Positions 31,601 through 40,869 of a stretch of DNA of 64,000 nt are shown here, in pieces. The stretch spans positions 2,802,501 to 2,866,500 of the forward strand of contig OY756958.1 of the NCBI GenBank assembly GCA_963580455.1, given 5' to 3'. Every line of letters starts with the position of its first letter. The stretch's first letter is position 1. This stretch comes from Euonymus europaeus. Its lineage: Eukaryota; Streptophyta; Magnoliopsida; Celastrales; Celastraceae. The notes beneath the pieces are model-generated. The model was given only the letters and a program-made list of their open reading frames with translations, ran no database searches and was not told the DNA's origin. The position numbers and the translations under genes are program-made.

Positions 31601-34600
31601 ATTGGAATATGAAGTAGGTGAACGAACGATTGTTTCTGATGTGGATAGGCTTCTCCAGCAAAATATTTCAGAGAACATTGATGTGTCTTCAGCCCTCCTG
31701 GTGACAGAAGAAAAGGAGTCTGACAGATCAGACAGAAGAAGTCCAGCTTGTACCTCTGTGACGTTGGTTGTACCAAAAGGGTCTGAAGCCGAAATGGTTG
31801 ATCAAATGGATTTTTCTCAATCTGATGGGGCCCTGGAGGATGTGTCTGCGAAGTTTTTATCATCGGAACCTTTAAAAGCAGAGAAGTTTGATGGCTTCTC
31901 TGAGAAAATTTCAATTGACCGTGAAGTTCGAGTAGTGAAGTCTCAGGGATTGAAGGATGATGTCGGGGATCAAGTGAACCAAGAGCAGGTTAGAGTAATT
32001 GTGAGCAGAACTATCTCACAGAATGACATGCTTCCAACTTTGGGGCCACCTGAGGAAAATAAAGTTGACAGTTCTGACCAGAAGGATCTGGATGTCAACT
32101 CTGAAGAACTTGTGGAACTTAAAGGTTCTGAAGCTGAGATGGGTAATGAAATGGATGTTGACAGCTCAGAGCGGGAGGATCTGGATGTGAACCCTGTAAA
32201 ACTGGTGGAATGTAAAGGTTCTGAAGCTGAGATGGGTAATGAAATGGATGCCTCACAGGTTGGGGGTATTGTGCCAAAATATTTATCAGAGAACATGGGT
32301 CTTCTATCACCTCAAATGATGACAGAGGACGAAAAGTTCAAGGGCTCATCTGGGCAGAGTATGGTCAATAGTTCAATAGCACTAGTAGAGTTAAAGGGAT
32401 TTGAAGCCAAAAGTAATGATCATATTGATGTGTCCCGAGTGGACGTTTCTTTGGCGGAAAATGTTACAGAAAAATTTGACATTTGCTCATCGTCCCAGGT
32501 GAAAGCAGTGGAATTTGACAATGTATCTGGGAGAGGTCTAGTTGGCTGCTCTGCAGGCGTTGAGGAACCAAAATTCTCTCCTGAAATGGGTGATCAGTTT
32601 GATGCTTCCCTGGCTGGTGGCATGATGCCCGAAGGTGTAGGAGAAATAACGATTCTGCCTGCATCTCGCTCAGCTGTGACTGAACCTGAGATGGGTGATC
32701 AATTTGATGTTTCGCTGGCTGGTCAAACAATGTCCAATGGTGTAGCACAAAAAAGGGTTCTGCCTGCATCTCTCTCAACTATGGAAGAAGAGAAGTTTGA
32801 GAGCTCATCTGAGCAGAGTCCTCCCTGTTGCTCAATAGTTGATGGATCAAAAGGGTTTGTGATGGATATGAATATGTCTCAAAATCTTGTGAATGTGACT
32901 GAAAATATGTCAGATGATGGGGTTCCTTCGATTTCACTGGCTGCAGAGGAGAATGTGACCAAAAATATGTCAGATGATGTGGTTCCTCCTTCAATACCTC
33001 TGGCTACAGAGGAAAAAGAAACCAAAGTTTTATCTGAGGAGGGTCTGCTCTGCAGCTCAGTGGATCTGGATGGATCCAAAAGGTCTGAAGCTGTAAAGGG
33101 CGGCGAAATGGGCATATCAGAGGTTGATTTAGTCAGGCCATCATCTTCCTTCACTGCAGAAGAAGAAACTGGGGAGGGTGCTTCTGGGAATGGTCCACCT
33201 TGCAACATAGCTGAACAGGAGGAACCTAACGTGATTGGGGCTGAAAATATTAATCAGATGGATGAAGCCCAGAACGGTAGTACTGCACCTGATAATCTGT
33301 CAGACATGGTTCCCGTTCAAATAGATGTACCTTGTGGTGGTGATGCCAACAAGTTTGTTATGCATGAAAGTATCTCTTCACCCTCTTCGGGAATGATGTG
33401 GGAAAAGATTGAGGTCTTGTCAGCAAAGGGTCCAGTGAGTTCATTTACATTGGAGGAGTCAAATAAGTCTGTAGCTGAAATTGGCAATCAGATGAAGTTA
33501 TCCCAGTTGGGAGGAACGATGCTAGAAAAGTCTCAGATTTTTCCTGAAAAGAGTCCTGTTGGTACCCAGCTGTCATTGCAGGAGTCAAATGACTCGGAAA
33601 CTAAAACAGGTGATCAAATGGAGTTGTCTCTGCTGGTAGGAATGGTGCAAGAGAATAATGACGTATTATTTGAAAATAGTCCAGTTAGCAACTCATTAAC
33701 ATCGAGGGAATCAAATAGGCCTGAAGCTGAAATTGGTGATCAAATTGATTCATCTCAGTTGGGAGGGATGGCGCCAGAAAAGAAAGATGAAAAGAGTCCA
33801 GTTGGTAGCTCATTAACATTGGAAGAAGCAATGAAGTCTGAAGCTAATGTTGGGAATCAATTGAAATCATCCCAGTTGGGAGTAACAATGCCAGAAGAGT
33901 CAGAGATATTATCTGAAAAGAGTCCAATTGGCAGCCCACTGACATTGCAGGAGTTGAATAGCTCTGATACTAAAACAGGTGATGAAATTGAGTTATCTCA
34001 GTTGGGAGGGATGGTGCAAGAGAAGACACATATATTTTCTGAAGAGAGTCCAGTTAGCAGCGCATCAACATTAGGGGAATCACATGGTCCTGAAGCTGAA
34101 GTTGGGGATCAAATTGATTTATCTCAGTTGGGAGGGATGGTACCAGAAGAATCAGATAAAAAAAGTCCAGTTGGTAGCTCATTAACATTGGAAGAATCAA
34201 AGAACTCTGAAGCTGAAATTGGCAATCAAATGAAAGTATCCCAGTTGGGAGGAACAATGCCAGATAAGTCTGAGAGTTTATCAGAAAAGAGTCCTATTGG
34301 CAGCCCAGCAACATTAGAGGAGTCAAAATCAAATAAGTCTGAAGCTGCAGTCGGTGATCAAATTGATTCATCTCAGTTCGGAGGGATGAAGTCCGAAAAA
34401 ACAGATGGAAAGAGTCCGGTTGGTAGCTTGCTAAAAACGGAGGATTCAGACAAGCTGGAAATTGAAACAGGTGATCAAGTGGATTCATCTCAGTTGGGAG
34501 AAATGGTTGGCAGCTCATTAACATCGCTCGAGTCTGTTAAGCCTGAAGCTGAAATGGGAGATCAAATGGTTTTACCTCAGCCGGAAGAAATAGCATCAGA

Positions 34601-34859
34601 AAAGACATCTAAAGATTGGAATCAACGCTCAGCTTCCCAGGTATCATCAGGGGAAATTGTGAATGTCTCAACCAATGAGGGTCTAGTCGGTTGCTCCATA
34701 GCACCAACATCATTAGAAGGATCCAAAACTGAAATAGACGATCAAATGGATAATTCTCAGGTTGGCCAAATTGTGCCCGAATCAGAAGCCATTGATCTGA
34801 CTCCATTTTCAACAAAGAACGAAACTGAGGAGACTTCTGAGAACCCACATGAGAATTGA
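16612..34859 (+). CDS. SYD: SWI/SNF chromatin-remodelling ATPase SPLAYED
   Basis: Thirty-three coding exons sum to 10,989 nt, one frame of 3662 residues (Arabidopsis SYD is 3574): 16612-16716, 16810-16871, 17426-17544, 17662-18081, 18477-18598, 18922-19088, 19190-19254, 19324-20046, 20129-20406, 20862-20959, 21096-21281, 21438-21618, 21709-21903, 21990-22033, 22291-22347, 22565-22661, 22770-22942, 23034-23247, 23343-23468, 23613-23702, 23895-24011, 24125-24205, 24467-24574, 25192-25361, 25647-25725, 25808-25882, 26575-26672, 26769-26876, 27680-27737, 27880-28110, 28270-29476, 29551-30693, 30868-34859. The start [16 protein letters not shown] resembles Arabidopsis. Domains: QLQ-like (about 311-346), HSA (about 700-790), SNF2 ATPase with GLGKT (967-971) and DEGH (1069-1072), helicase C ending RAHRIGQ, SnAC (about 1417-1549), an AT-hook KRGRGRPRR (about 1628) and a 2000-residue disordered acidic tail. 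It slides or evicts nucleosomes in the nucleus; Arabidopsis SYD controls WUSCHEL, floral and jasmonate genes. Confidence 0.97.
24206..24466 (+). other. Non-canonical GC-AG intron in SPLAYED
   Basis: Exon 22 must end at GAGGAG (24205) to keep the frame LHAEE then VDNLIPKHY. The next bases are GCATGT, so the donor is GC. The nearest GT, four bases on, would shift the frame. The acceptor is CTGTAG at 24466. GC-AG introns are a minor U2-type class in plants and are sometimes used for alternative splicing. Confidence 0.8.
24660..24740 (-). mobile_element. tRNA-derived SINE relic in SPLAYED intron 23
   Basis: Read on the minus strand, TGGTCTAAAGG (24718-24728) resembles an RNA polymerase III A box, and GGTTTGAATCC (24668-24678) resembles a B box, about 40 bases apart. 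GTAAGGGGGATTACC between them is typical of plant SINE heads. I cannot delimit the tail or any target duplication. Confidence 0.5.
32060..32250 (+). repeat. Duplicated 34-residue block in the SPLAYED tail
   Basis: Within exon 33 the peptide [12 protein letters not shown] occurs twice, each preceded by DLDVN. The direct repeat is about 102 nt and precedes the larger repeat array further downstream. It lies in the acidic disordered tail, and the frame is kept. Confidence 0.75.
33483..34589 (+). repeat. 369-nt higher-order coding repeat in the SPLAYED tail
   Basis: The phrase beginning G-N-Q-(M/L)-K occurs at 33483, 33852 and 34221, exactly 369 nt apart each time (123 residues). Each period holds three diverged subunits of about 41 residues built on [20 protein letters not shown] and SQLGGMVPE. 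The third period is shortened near its end, at GEMVGSS. All copies stay in frame with no stop. Antisense reading frames across this stretch are shadows of the repeat. Confidence 0.9.
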
Positions 34860-35949
34860 AATATACTTTGAAGCAATAGGAGGTATCAATGGGTCCTTAA
34901 GGGTATCTATTTAGAGTTTTTTTTTGTACACTTCTAGTTTTCCTTCTCTGTTAACTAATGGGCCATCAAGTATTGTATCGGTATGTCCGTATGTATAAAC
35001 TGTAATCAAGTATTGATCCACTGATAGTCTGATATATGTAGAAAAAAAAATACTTTAATTACTAATTAATAATTTCACAATTTTTTACAATTTCAAAATT
35101 CATGTAATTTGGTTTATATTAGGCTATTACTATTTAACTGTTGGGTTTGACTTAAAATAGGGAACTAAAGGAGAGCCTCTCAGATGACACTCGTGTGTAG
35201 GTCTTGAATTCGAGGCTCTCCACCCCACTTTACTGTATTAGAACAAAAATACAGAACTAAAGTATGCTAATGCTATGACTCTAGTGTTTAGACTCAGGTC
35301 GATTTGAGTTCTTGGATAACTTGCATGACTCTTACCTTTCCCCCACTTTCAATCGTAAACCCTTCTCGAGCAGTCTTGAGTATAAAGTAATATTTACAAA
35401 ACAATTCGGATTTATGAACTTTTTTCTCCTTTAGTGTGTCTTTATAATTGGAAAAAAGATTTTTTTTTGCATGAAGTATTAAAATGAGATCTCAGCCGTC
35501 CGATCGTATCGTCTGTTGAGATTTTAAAAACATTAACCTCTATAAACGGCTTATAAGACCGCATTTTGTATAAATAAAATTATACAATCTATCGGATTTT
35601 TTAAGCTGCCGTAAACACGAAACACCCTTCTCCTTTCTACTGGACCTTGATGCGTTCCAAATCCTATTTCCTCCTGCCACTTTGGGTTTCAGTCGTCGGG
35701 CGTTCCACCTCCGTCTCTAACGTCGAGACTTTGACATTTCACACACTCATCCCATAAGATAAAAGCACGTTATCCACAAGACCAACACTGCGATGAACCG
35801 AAGAGCCTATCTTTTCTTACTTTCCTTTTCATTTAACAACCTTCTACTCCATATTGTACTGTACAGTGTACGCACCCGCAGCCAGTAGTATAAGTGGATA
35901 ACGGTCCATTGAAGTTCAGGGGTGCTCTTGGAATTTGAATTAGAATGAC
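34860..35949. other. Intergenic region between SPLAYED and the PPR gene
   Basis: The first 200 bases are likely the SPLAYED 3' UTR. The rest shows no gene. A perfect 10-bp inverted repeat is listed separately. The last 300 bases must hold the PPR promoter, but no clear TATA box or other motif stands out. Confidence 0.5.
35170..35221. repeat. Perfect 10-bp inverted repeat
   Basis: GGAGAGCCTC at 35170-35179 is exactly complementary to GAGGCTCTCC at 35212-35221, with 32 bases between. The spacer holds AATTCGAGGC, loosely like a polymerase III B box, so a SINE scrap is possible. Confidence 0.55.
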
Positions 35950-37824
35950 ATGTGCTCGAAATTCTTGTTCCAAACCACATCAAAAATCACTTTTCTTGCA
36001 AGATCAGGCTGTCTTGGACAAGCTAGAAAACTGTTCGATGAAATGCCACAAAGGGACACGATCGCTTGGAATGCAATGGTCAGTGGCTATAATCAAGTGG
36101 GTCTTCACAAAGAAGCTCTATCTCTCTTCCATCACATGAGAACAACCGGCGTCAGCCCTGATCACTTCTCGTTCACTGCAACACTGAGCTCTTGTGCAGC
36201 GGCTGGCGAGCTTCGAAATGGAACAAAAATTCACGCTTTAATCGTTGTGTTTGGTTATCAATCTTCATTGCCAGTCAATAATGCGCTTATTGACATGTAT
36301 GGAAAGTGCTTCAACCCTTCTAGTGCTGTTAAAGTGTTTGAAGAAATAGATGATCCCAATGGTATTTCATGGTGTTCGCTTTTATTTGCATATTCAAATT
36401 CGGGTCAGTTAAATTTAGCACGTGAAGTTTTTGATGTGATGCCTAAGACCGTCAATATTCCTGGAAATATATTGATTGTGGGTTATGCTCAATGTGGGGA
36501 AATTAAGATGTGTTTGGATTTTTTCAGGGAAATGCTAGAAAACTTGTGTCAGCCTGATCAATATACATTTAGTGCCCTTGTAAATGCTTGCACTGAATCA
36601 TCAGAGTTCTTATATGGGTGCATGATTCATGCTTTTGTTATCAAAAGTGGTTGGAGCTCTGCAGTGGAAGCTAGAAACTCTATTTTCAGTTTTTATGCTA
36701 AGCTAGGCTGCAAGGCCAATGCTATGAAGTTGCTTGAATCCGTGGAAATTCTGAATCTGGTGTCGTGGAATGCCATTATTGATGCTTATATGAAAGAAGG
36801 TGACATCGATAAAGCTTTAGCAGCATTTCAGCTTGCACCTGAAAAGAATGTAGTTTCATGGACGTCCATGATCACTGGATATGCAATAAACGGGCGTGGC
36901 AACGAAGCTCTTAGCTTCTTCGCTGTCATGTTAAGAAATTATCTTCGTCCAGATGACTTCACATTTGGAGCTGTACTTCATGCTTGTTCAAACTTGGCAG
37001 TACTAGGTCACGGCAGAATGGTCCATGGAAGCATAATTCAACATGGTTTCAATGGCTACGCATATGTTGACAATGGCTTGGTTAACATGTATGCCAAGTG
37101 CGGGGATGTAGATGGGTCAAGCCAAACATTCAATGAGATTTATCGTAAAGATTTGATTTCTTGGAATGCAATGTTATTCGCATTTGGGTTGCATGGGAAA
37201 GCTAATCAAGCTCTCCAGCTATATGAAGATATGGTTTCCTATAGGGTGATACCAGATAAAGTGACTTTCCTTGGCCTACTGATGACTTGTAGTCACTCAG
37301 GGCTCATAGAGAAAGGTCGTTTGTATTTTGAATCAATGTGGTCCTTGTATGGACTTCCCTACGGGACTGATCATGTGGTATGCATGGTCGATATGCTTGG
37401 CCGAGGAGGGTACCTAGCAGAAGCTAAAGATTTGGCTATTAAGTATTCCAAGACGGTTGACAGTAAGACGGTCTCTTTTGAGGCTCTTCTTAGAGCATGT
37501 ACTACGCATAGGGATGCCAGAATGGGAGAATGTGTTTGGAGAGCTTTAGAGAGTCTAGAACCACAACAGGAGATAAGCTATGTGTTGCAGTCGAATTTGT
37601 ACTGTGCGAATGGCCAGTGGCAGGAAGCAGAGATGGTTAGGAAGTTAATGGCTGATCAGGGGTTGAAAAAAATGCCTGGTTGTAGCTGGATTGAGATAAG
37701 GAATGAAGTGATTGCTTTTGTAGCTGGAAGTCCTTCTCATCCATACATGGAAGAATTGCATAGGATTGTACAATTTCTTGAATTTGAAGTGAGAAATCCT
37801 TGTTTTATTATTTTTGAAAGCTGA
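35950..37824 (+). CDS. PLS/E-type pentatricopeptide repeat protein (At2g36980-like)
   Basis: This is an intronless frame of 624 residues, the usual form of plant PPR genes. Repeats run almost end to end, with typical phrases such as ARKLFDEMPQRDTIAWNAMV, NALIDMYGKC, EKNVVSWTSMITGYAINGRG and NGLVNMYAKCGDVD. The C-terminus has an E/E+ tail (GLKKMPGCSWIEIRNEV at about 575-592) and no DYW domain. PPR proteins bind organellar RNA one base per repeat; E-class members usually serve C-to-U editing or processing. The remembered Arabidopsis protein At2g36980, annotated as mitochondrial, aligns along its whole length. The start at 35950 keeps this alignment; an ATG five bases upstream is out of frame. 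The short N-terminus before the first repeat gives only weak evidence for a transit peptide. The RNA target cannot be read from here. Confidence 0.94.
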   Translation: MCSKFLFQTTSKITFLARSGCLGQARKLFDEMPQRDTIAWNAMVSGYNQVGLHKEALSLFHHMRTTGVSPDHFSFTATLSSCAAAGELRNGTKIHALIVVFGYQSSLPVNNALIDMYGKCFNPSSAVKVFEEIDDPNGISWCSLLFAYSNSGQLNLAREVFDVMPKTVNIPGNILIVGYAQCGEIKMCLDFFREMLENLCQPDQYTFSALVNACTESSEFLYGCMIHAFVIKSGWSSAVEARNSIFSFYAKLGCKANAMKLLESVEILNLVSWNAIIDAYMKEGDIDKALAAFQLAPEKNVVSWTSMITGYAINGRGNEALSFFAVMLRNYLRPDDFTFGAVLHACSNLAVLGHGRMVHGSIIQHGFNGYAYVDNGLVNMYAKCGDVDGSSQTFNEIYRKDLISWNAMLFAFGLHGKANQALQLYEDMVSYRVIPDKVTFLGLLMTCSHSGLIEKGRLYFESMWSLYGLPYGTDHVVCMVDMLGRGGYLAEAKDLAIKYSKTVDSKTVSFEALLRACTTHRDARMGECVWRALESLEPQQEISYVLQSNLYCANGQWQEAEMVRKLMADQGLKKMPGCSWIEIRNEVIAFVAGSPSHPYMEELHRIVQFLEFEVRNPCFIIFES

Positions 37825-38388
37825 AGGAATTATTTTTCATTTTTTTTAGTAACATCTTGTAAAGGAAAATTTTAAAGAGGCAATCTGTGATTAGCCAGTG
37901 AAATAATCATATCATTTTTGAATATTCTCGAGCTTAATGCCACCCTTATTTACTCAAAATCAATCAAAAGTTTCATTTTTGCTCACCTGATCTGGCAACA
38001 AGGGCAATTCAGCTCTTTGGGGTCACATACCTGGCAAAAATGCACTAAATTCTAAGCACCCTGATCCCGTATAGATAAACTTCCGAGGGTGTGGTGCACT
38101 GGTTTGATGGTTTATTATTATTCCATTGGGGTGAGTCGAAAGGGCATTGCCTTGAGAGGTTGCCAAGATATTGAGAAAGGGCAATCCGGTTGATCATGTG
38201 GAGGAATCTTTCTTTACCTCATATGATTAAGCAGATCCCATTTAATTCACTATTGTTCAATCCAAGCAACCCTTAAAATTTATTATAATACTTACCAACC
38301 AAGCGAGAGTTAAAAACAAGTCTTTACCAATATGAGCATATAACACTTTCAAATTTAAAATTGCCCATTAACTTTTAATACCACAATA
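37825..38388. other. Intergenic region downstream of the PPR gene
   Basis: The first 100 bases are probably PPR 3' UTR. I see no gene, RNA or repeat in the remainder. Confidence 0.5.
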
Positions 38389-38591
38389 CAAAAGACAACA
38401 ATCATTCACATTCCAGTATTTTTTGTCCCGATTGCAAAAGATAACAATCATACGTATTCCAATACTTTTTGTCCCAATTATCTCAACTGTTGAGATGAAA
38501 TCACATGGGACATATGGGTCTCACAATTTCACATGGATTTTGTGCGTTTAACTCAATAGTTTAGATAGTTGAGACAAAAAATATTGCAATG
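38389..38591. mobile_element. Small foldback MITE with a 46-bp tandem duplication at its left edge
   Basis: The left arm from 38456 (ATTCCAATACTTTTTGTCCC through CTGTTGAG) is complementary to the right arm ending at 38590 (CTCAATAGTTTAGATAG through AATATTGCAAT) over about 39 bases with few mismatches. The whole element is about 136 bp. To its left, CAAAAGACAACAATC with its following sequence starts at 38389 and repeats at 38435, a 46-bp direct duplication that runs into the left arm. Confidence 0.6.
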
Positions 38592-38639
38592 TTTAGCATT
38601 TTTTTAAAAACAATATATGCATAAAATTTCACATAATAA

Positions 38640-39115
38640 ACTTTTTCTGGTCTTCTATAACAACATTTGTGCTTTTACTCCAGTCTTTGCGTAGTTTTCC
38701 ACGTAAATTATTTTGTTGTGATGTTATTTTATATTTCAAATTCTCTTTTGTTCTTCATATTTCTAAAGGATAATCTTGATAAAATTTCCAACAATCAGTA
38801 TCGGAGCATGGTATCTTCGAAGCACAAATTTCAAGTGTTGACAACAAGAAGTGAAGTTTGATGGAAGATTGATTAATATTGGCTTGTGGCAAGTGCAAGT
38901 CCAAGTTGTCTTAATTCAATCTAGATTACACAAGCGTTTGAAGAGATGTAGACAATCTAAAATTTTCAGGTGGAGCAGGTTCGATTAATAGTTTCAAGCA
39001 AGGTTGTCAAAACCGGACCGATTACACAAGCGTTGAAGAGGTGTAGACAATCTTTGGCACATGAGGAAATAAAATTGTCAAGTGGAGTAGGTTCGATTAA
39101 TAGTTTCAACTTCCA
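38640..39115 (+). mobile_element. Relic of a Ty1/copia-type LTR retrotransposon
   Basis: CAGTATCGGAGCATGGTA at 38796 resembles the TGGTATCAGAGC initiator-Met primer-binding site that follows many plant copia LTRs. The 150 bases before it contain TTTTCCACGTAAATT, a phrase common near the ends of such LTRs. No coding domain survives. Downstream, GATTACACAAGCGTT with about 80 following bases occurs at 38924 and again, diverged, at 39020, a 96-bp direct duplication. Confidence 0.45.
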
Positions 39116-39599
39116 AGTCAATATATGAAGATGTGTTGTTGACGGCGAGTCTCTTTTCTCCATAAGAGACATGTTTATCATTTTGATATATTGTTGATCT
39201 CTAAGCTGTCATGAATGATGATGTATACGGTTAGCATGTCCATAAATTTGAACACATAAATTGATTTAACATGGAAGCAAAGTGTGACAACATTAATGTG
39301 TGATGGAGCCAAATAGAATGAAAGATAATTTGATTTGATAATGGAATGTCAACATTTAAGTCTTATTTGAACAAAATTCTTGTCGAGAATTACATATGCA
39401 AGATAATTCAAAGACTTGAGTCTTGCAAACATGAAACACTTCATTATTGTTGACACTTTTAGTTTTTAATGGGTGAGGCTCAATATTGGGCAGCGGAAGT
39501 GTGGAAATTCAAGCTACAATGTAAATATGGGCATTTGATATTGTAACAATTATGCTATATATGGTAAGAGTAACGTTATAAATCCCCAAAATATAGCTC

Positions 39600-40280
39600 G
39601 ATTTTACCTTTAAATCTATGTGGTATGTGTAAGAGATAAAAATGTCATTACACATGTCCATATCGAAGGGTGGCACGTGTCACTATCAAATTACCAAGTC
39701 GACCTCAACCATATATCAAATTACCAAGTGGACCTTAACCACAATGAAAGATCGACAAATACAAAAAGGTCAGAATCTAACCAACCTCTTGAAGGCATAT
39801 CCAATTCCTAAATTATAGGAATATTATTGACTACAACTTTTAATTCAATATCGATCAATTAGTAAAGATTGACCATGATTCTAGGTCCTAAAATAGGGAT
39901 TCAATTGTCTTTGATTAGGAAACCTCAATTAAATTTAAATAAGAAACCTCAATTGAGGTGGAATTGGAAACAAACTCTACAAACATTATATAAGAAAGAG
40001 AAAGACAACTAAGAAAGGTACACACATATTTCCAGCAATTACTACTCTTTTCTTCAACTCTAGAGAACCTTACTGACTCGAGTGCCAGAACGCCAACGGT
40101 GGCCATTACCATCACTCTGATAACGTAGAACCTTACTGACTCAAGTGCTAGAACGCCAACGGTGGCCACTACCATCACTCTAATAACGTTCTTTGAGTGT
40201 TTTGCAGGTGCTTGACCAATCAACAAATGACATGTGAAAAGGGAGAAATCCAGCTTCAGAGTATGTGTTTTCGTTATTAA
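39600..40280 (+). mobile_element. LTR-like relic with internal duplications
   Basis: A TATA-like TATATAAG lies at 39987. About 80 bases on, ACCTTACTGACTCGAGTGCC and a later TTTTGCAGGTGCTTGACC resemble the end of Ty3/gypsy LTRs. A 30-bp unit (TATCAAATTACCAAGT) is tandem at 39684 and 39714, and a 63-bp unit (GAACCTTACTGACTC onward) is tandem at 40065 and 40128. No open frame or partner LTR is present in the window. The type assignment is tentative. Confidence 0.4.
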
Positions 40281-40478
40281 TTATAAATACACATATATGA
40301 CACACTTAATATTTAACCTTTCACATTAAATGAGGTAAAATGGGAGACACATTGTACAAGTGTGAAACATTATCAGAGTGTAATTTTAACCTTCTCATAA
40401 TATTTATCAACAAAAGTGACCTTAACACAAGCCTCTTTGGCGCATGGATATGATTGAGAGGAGTTCCCGGCTTGAAAC

Positions 40479-40496
40479 GAACACCTCGAGGTGTTC
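40479..40496. repeat. Perfect 18-bp palindrome
   Basis: GAACACCTCGAGGTGTTC reads the same on both strands with no spacer. It lies about 400 bases before the J-protein leader. It could be a dimer-binding site or chance. Confidence 0.6.
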
Positions 40497-40869
40497 AATG
40501 GGGTTTGCGAACCCGTCCCAACCCCTCTTTATGAATCTTTGAAAATGAGTAAATGGAAAGAATTCATGATTATATTAAATATGAAGTTACAAAAATACCC
40601 TCTTAATAAAAAAAATTATACATACATTTTTTAACCACTCTCTGTCAAAACCTCCCAACCCAATCTCTCTTTACCTCTTCCAACCCAACCCTAACAGGAA
40701 AAAATCATGGGCAAATATGGAAAACAATTATTTCAAAACTGCCCCCAAACTTGAACCTAATTACACCCAAAATTGACCCCGCCCAGAAGAGTGAGTGGGC
40801 AATAGAGGAATCGGAGTCGAAGTACGACACATGTTGATTTTCCCCAATTTCCAATAGTACTGACCTCTC

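Noticed and set aside
31278..34848. Many antisense reading frames of 60-120 codons
   Set aside because: They are shadows of SPLAYED exon 33 and its repeats, with no domain of their own.
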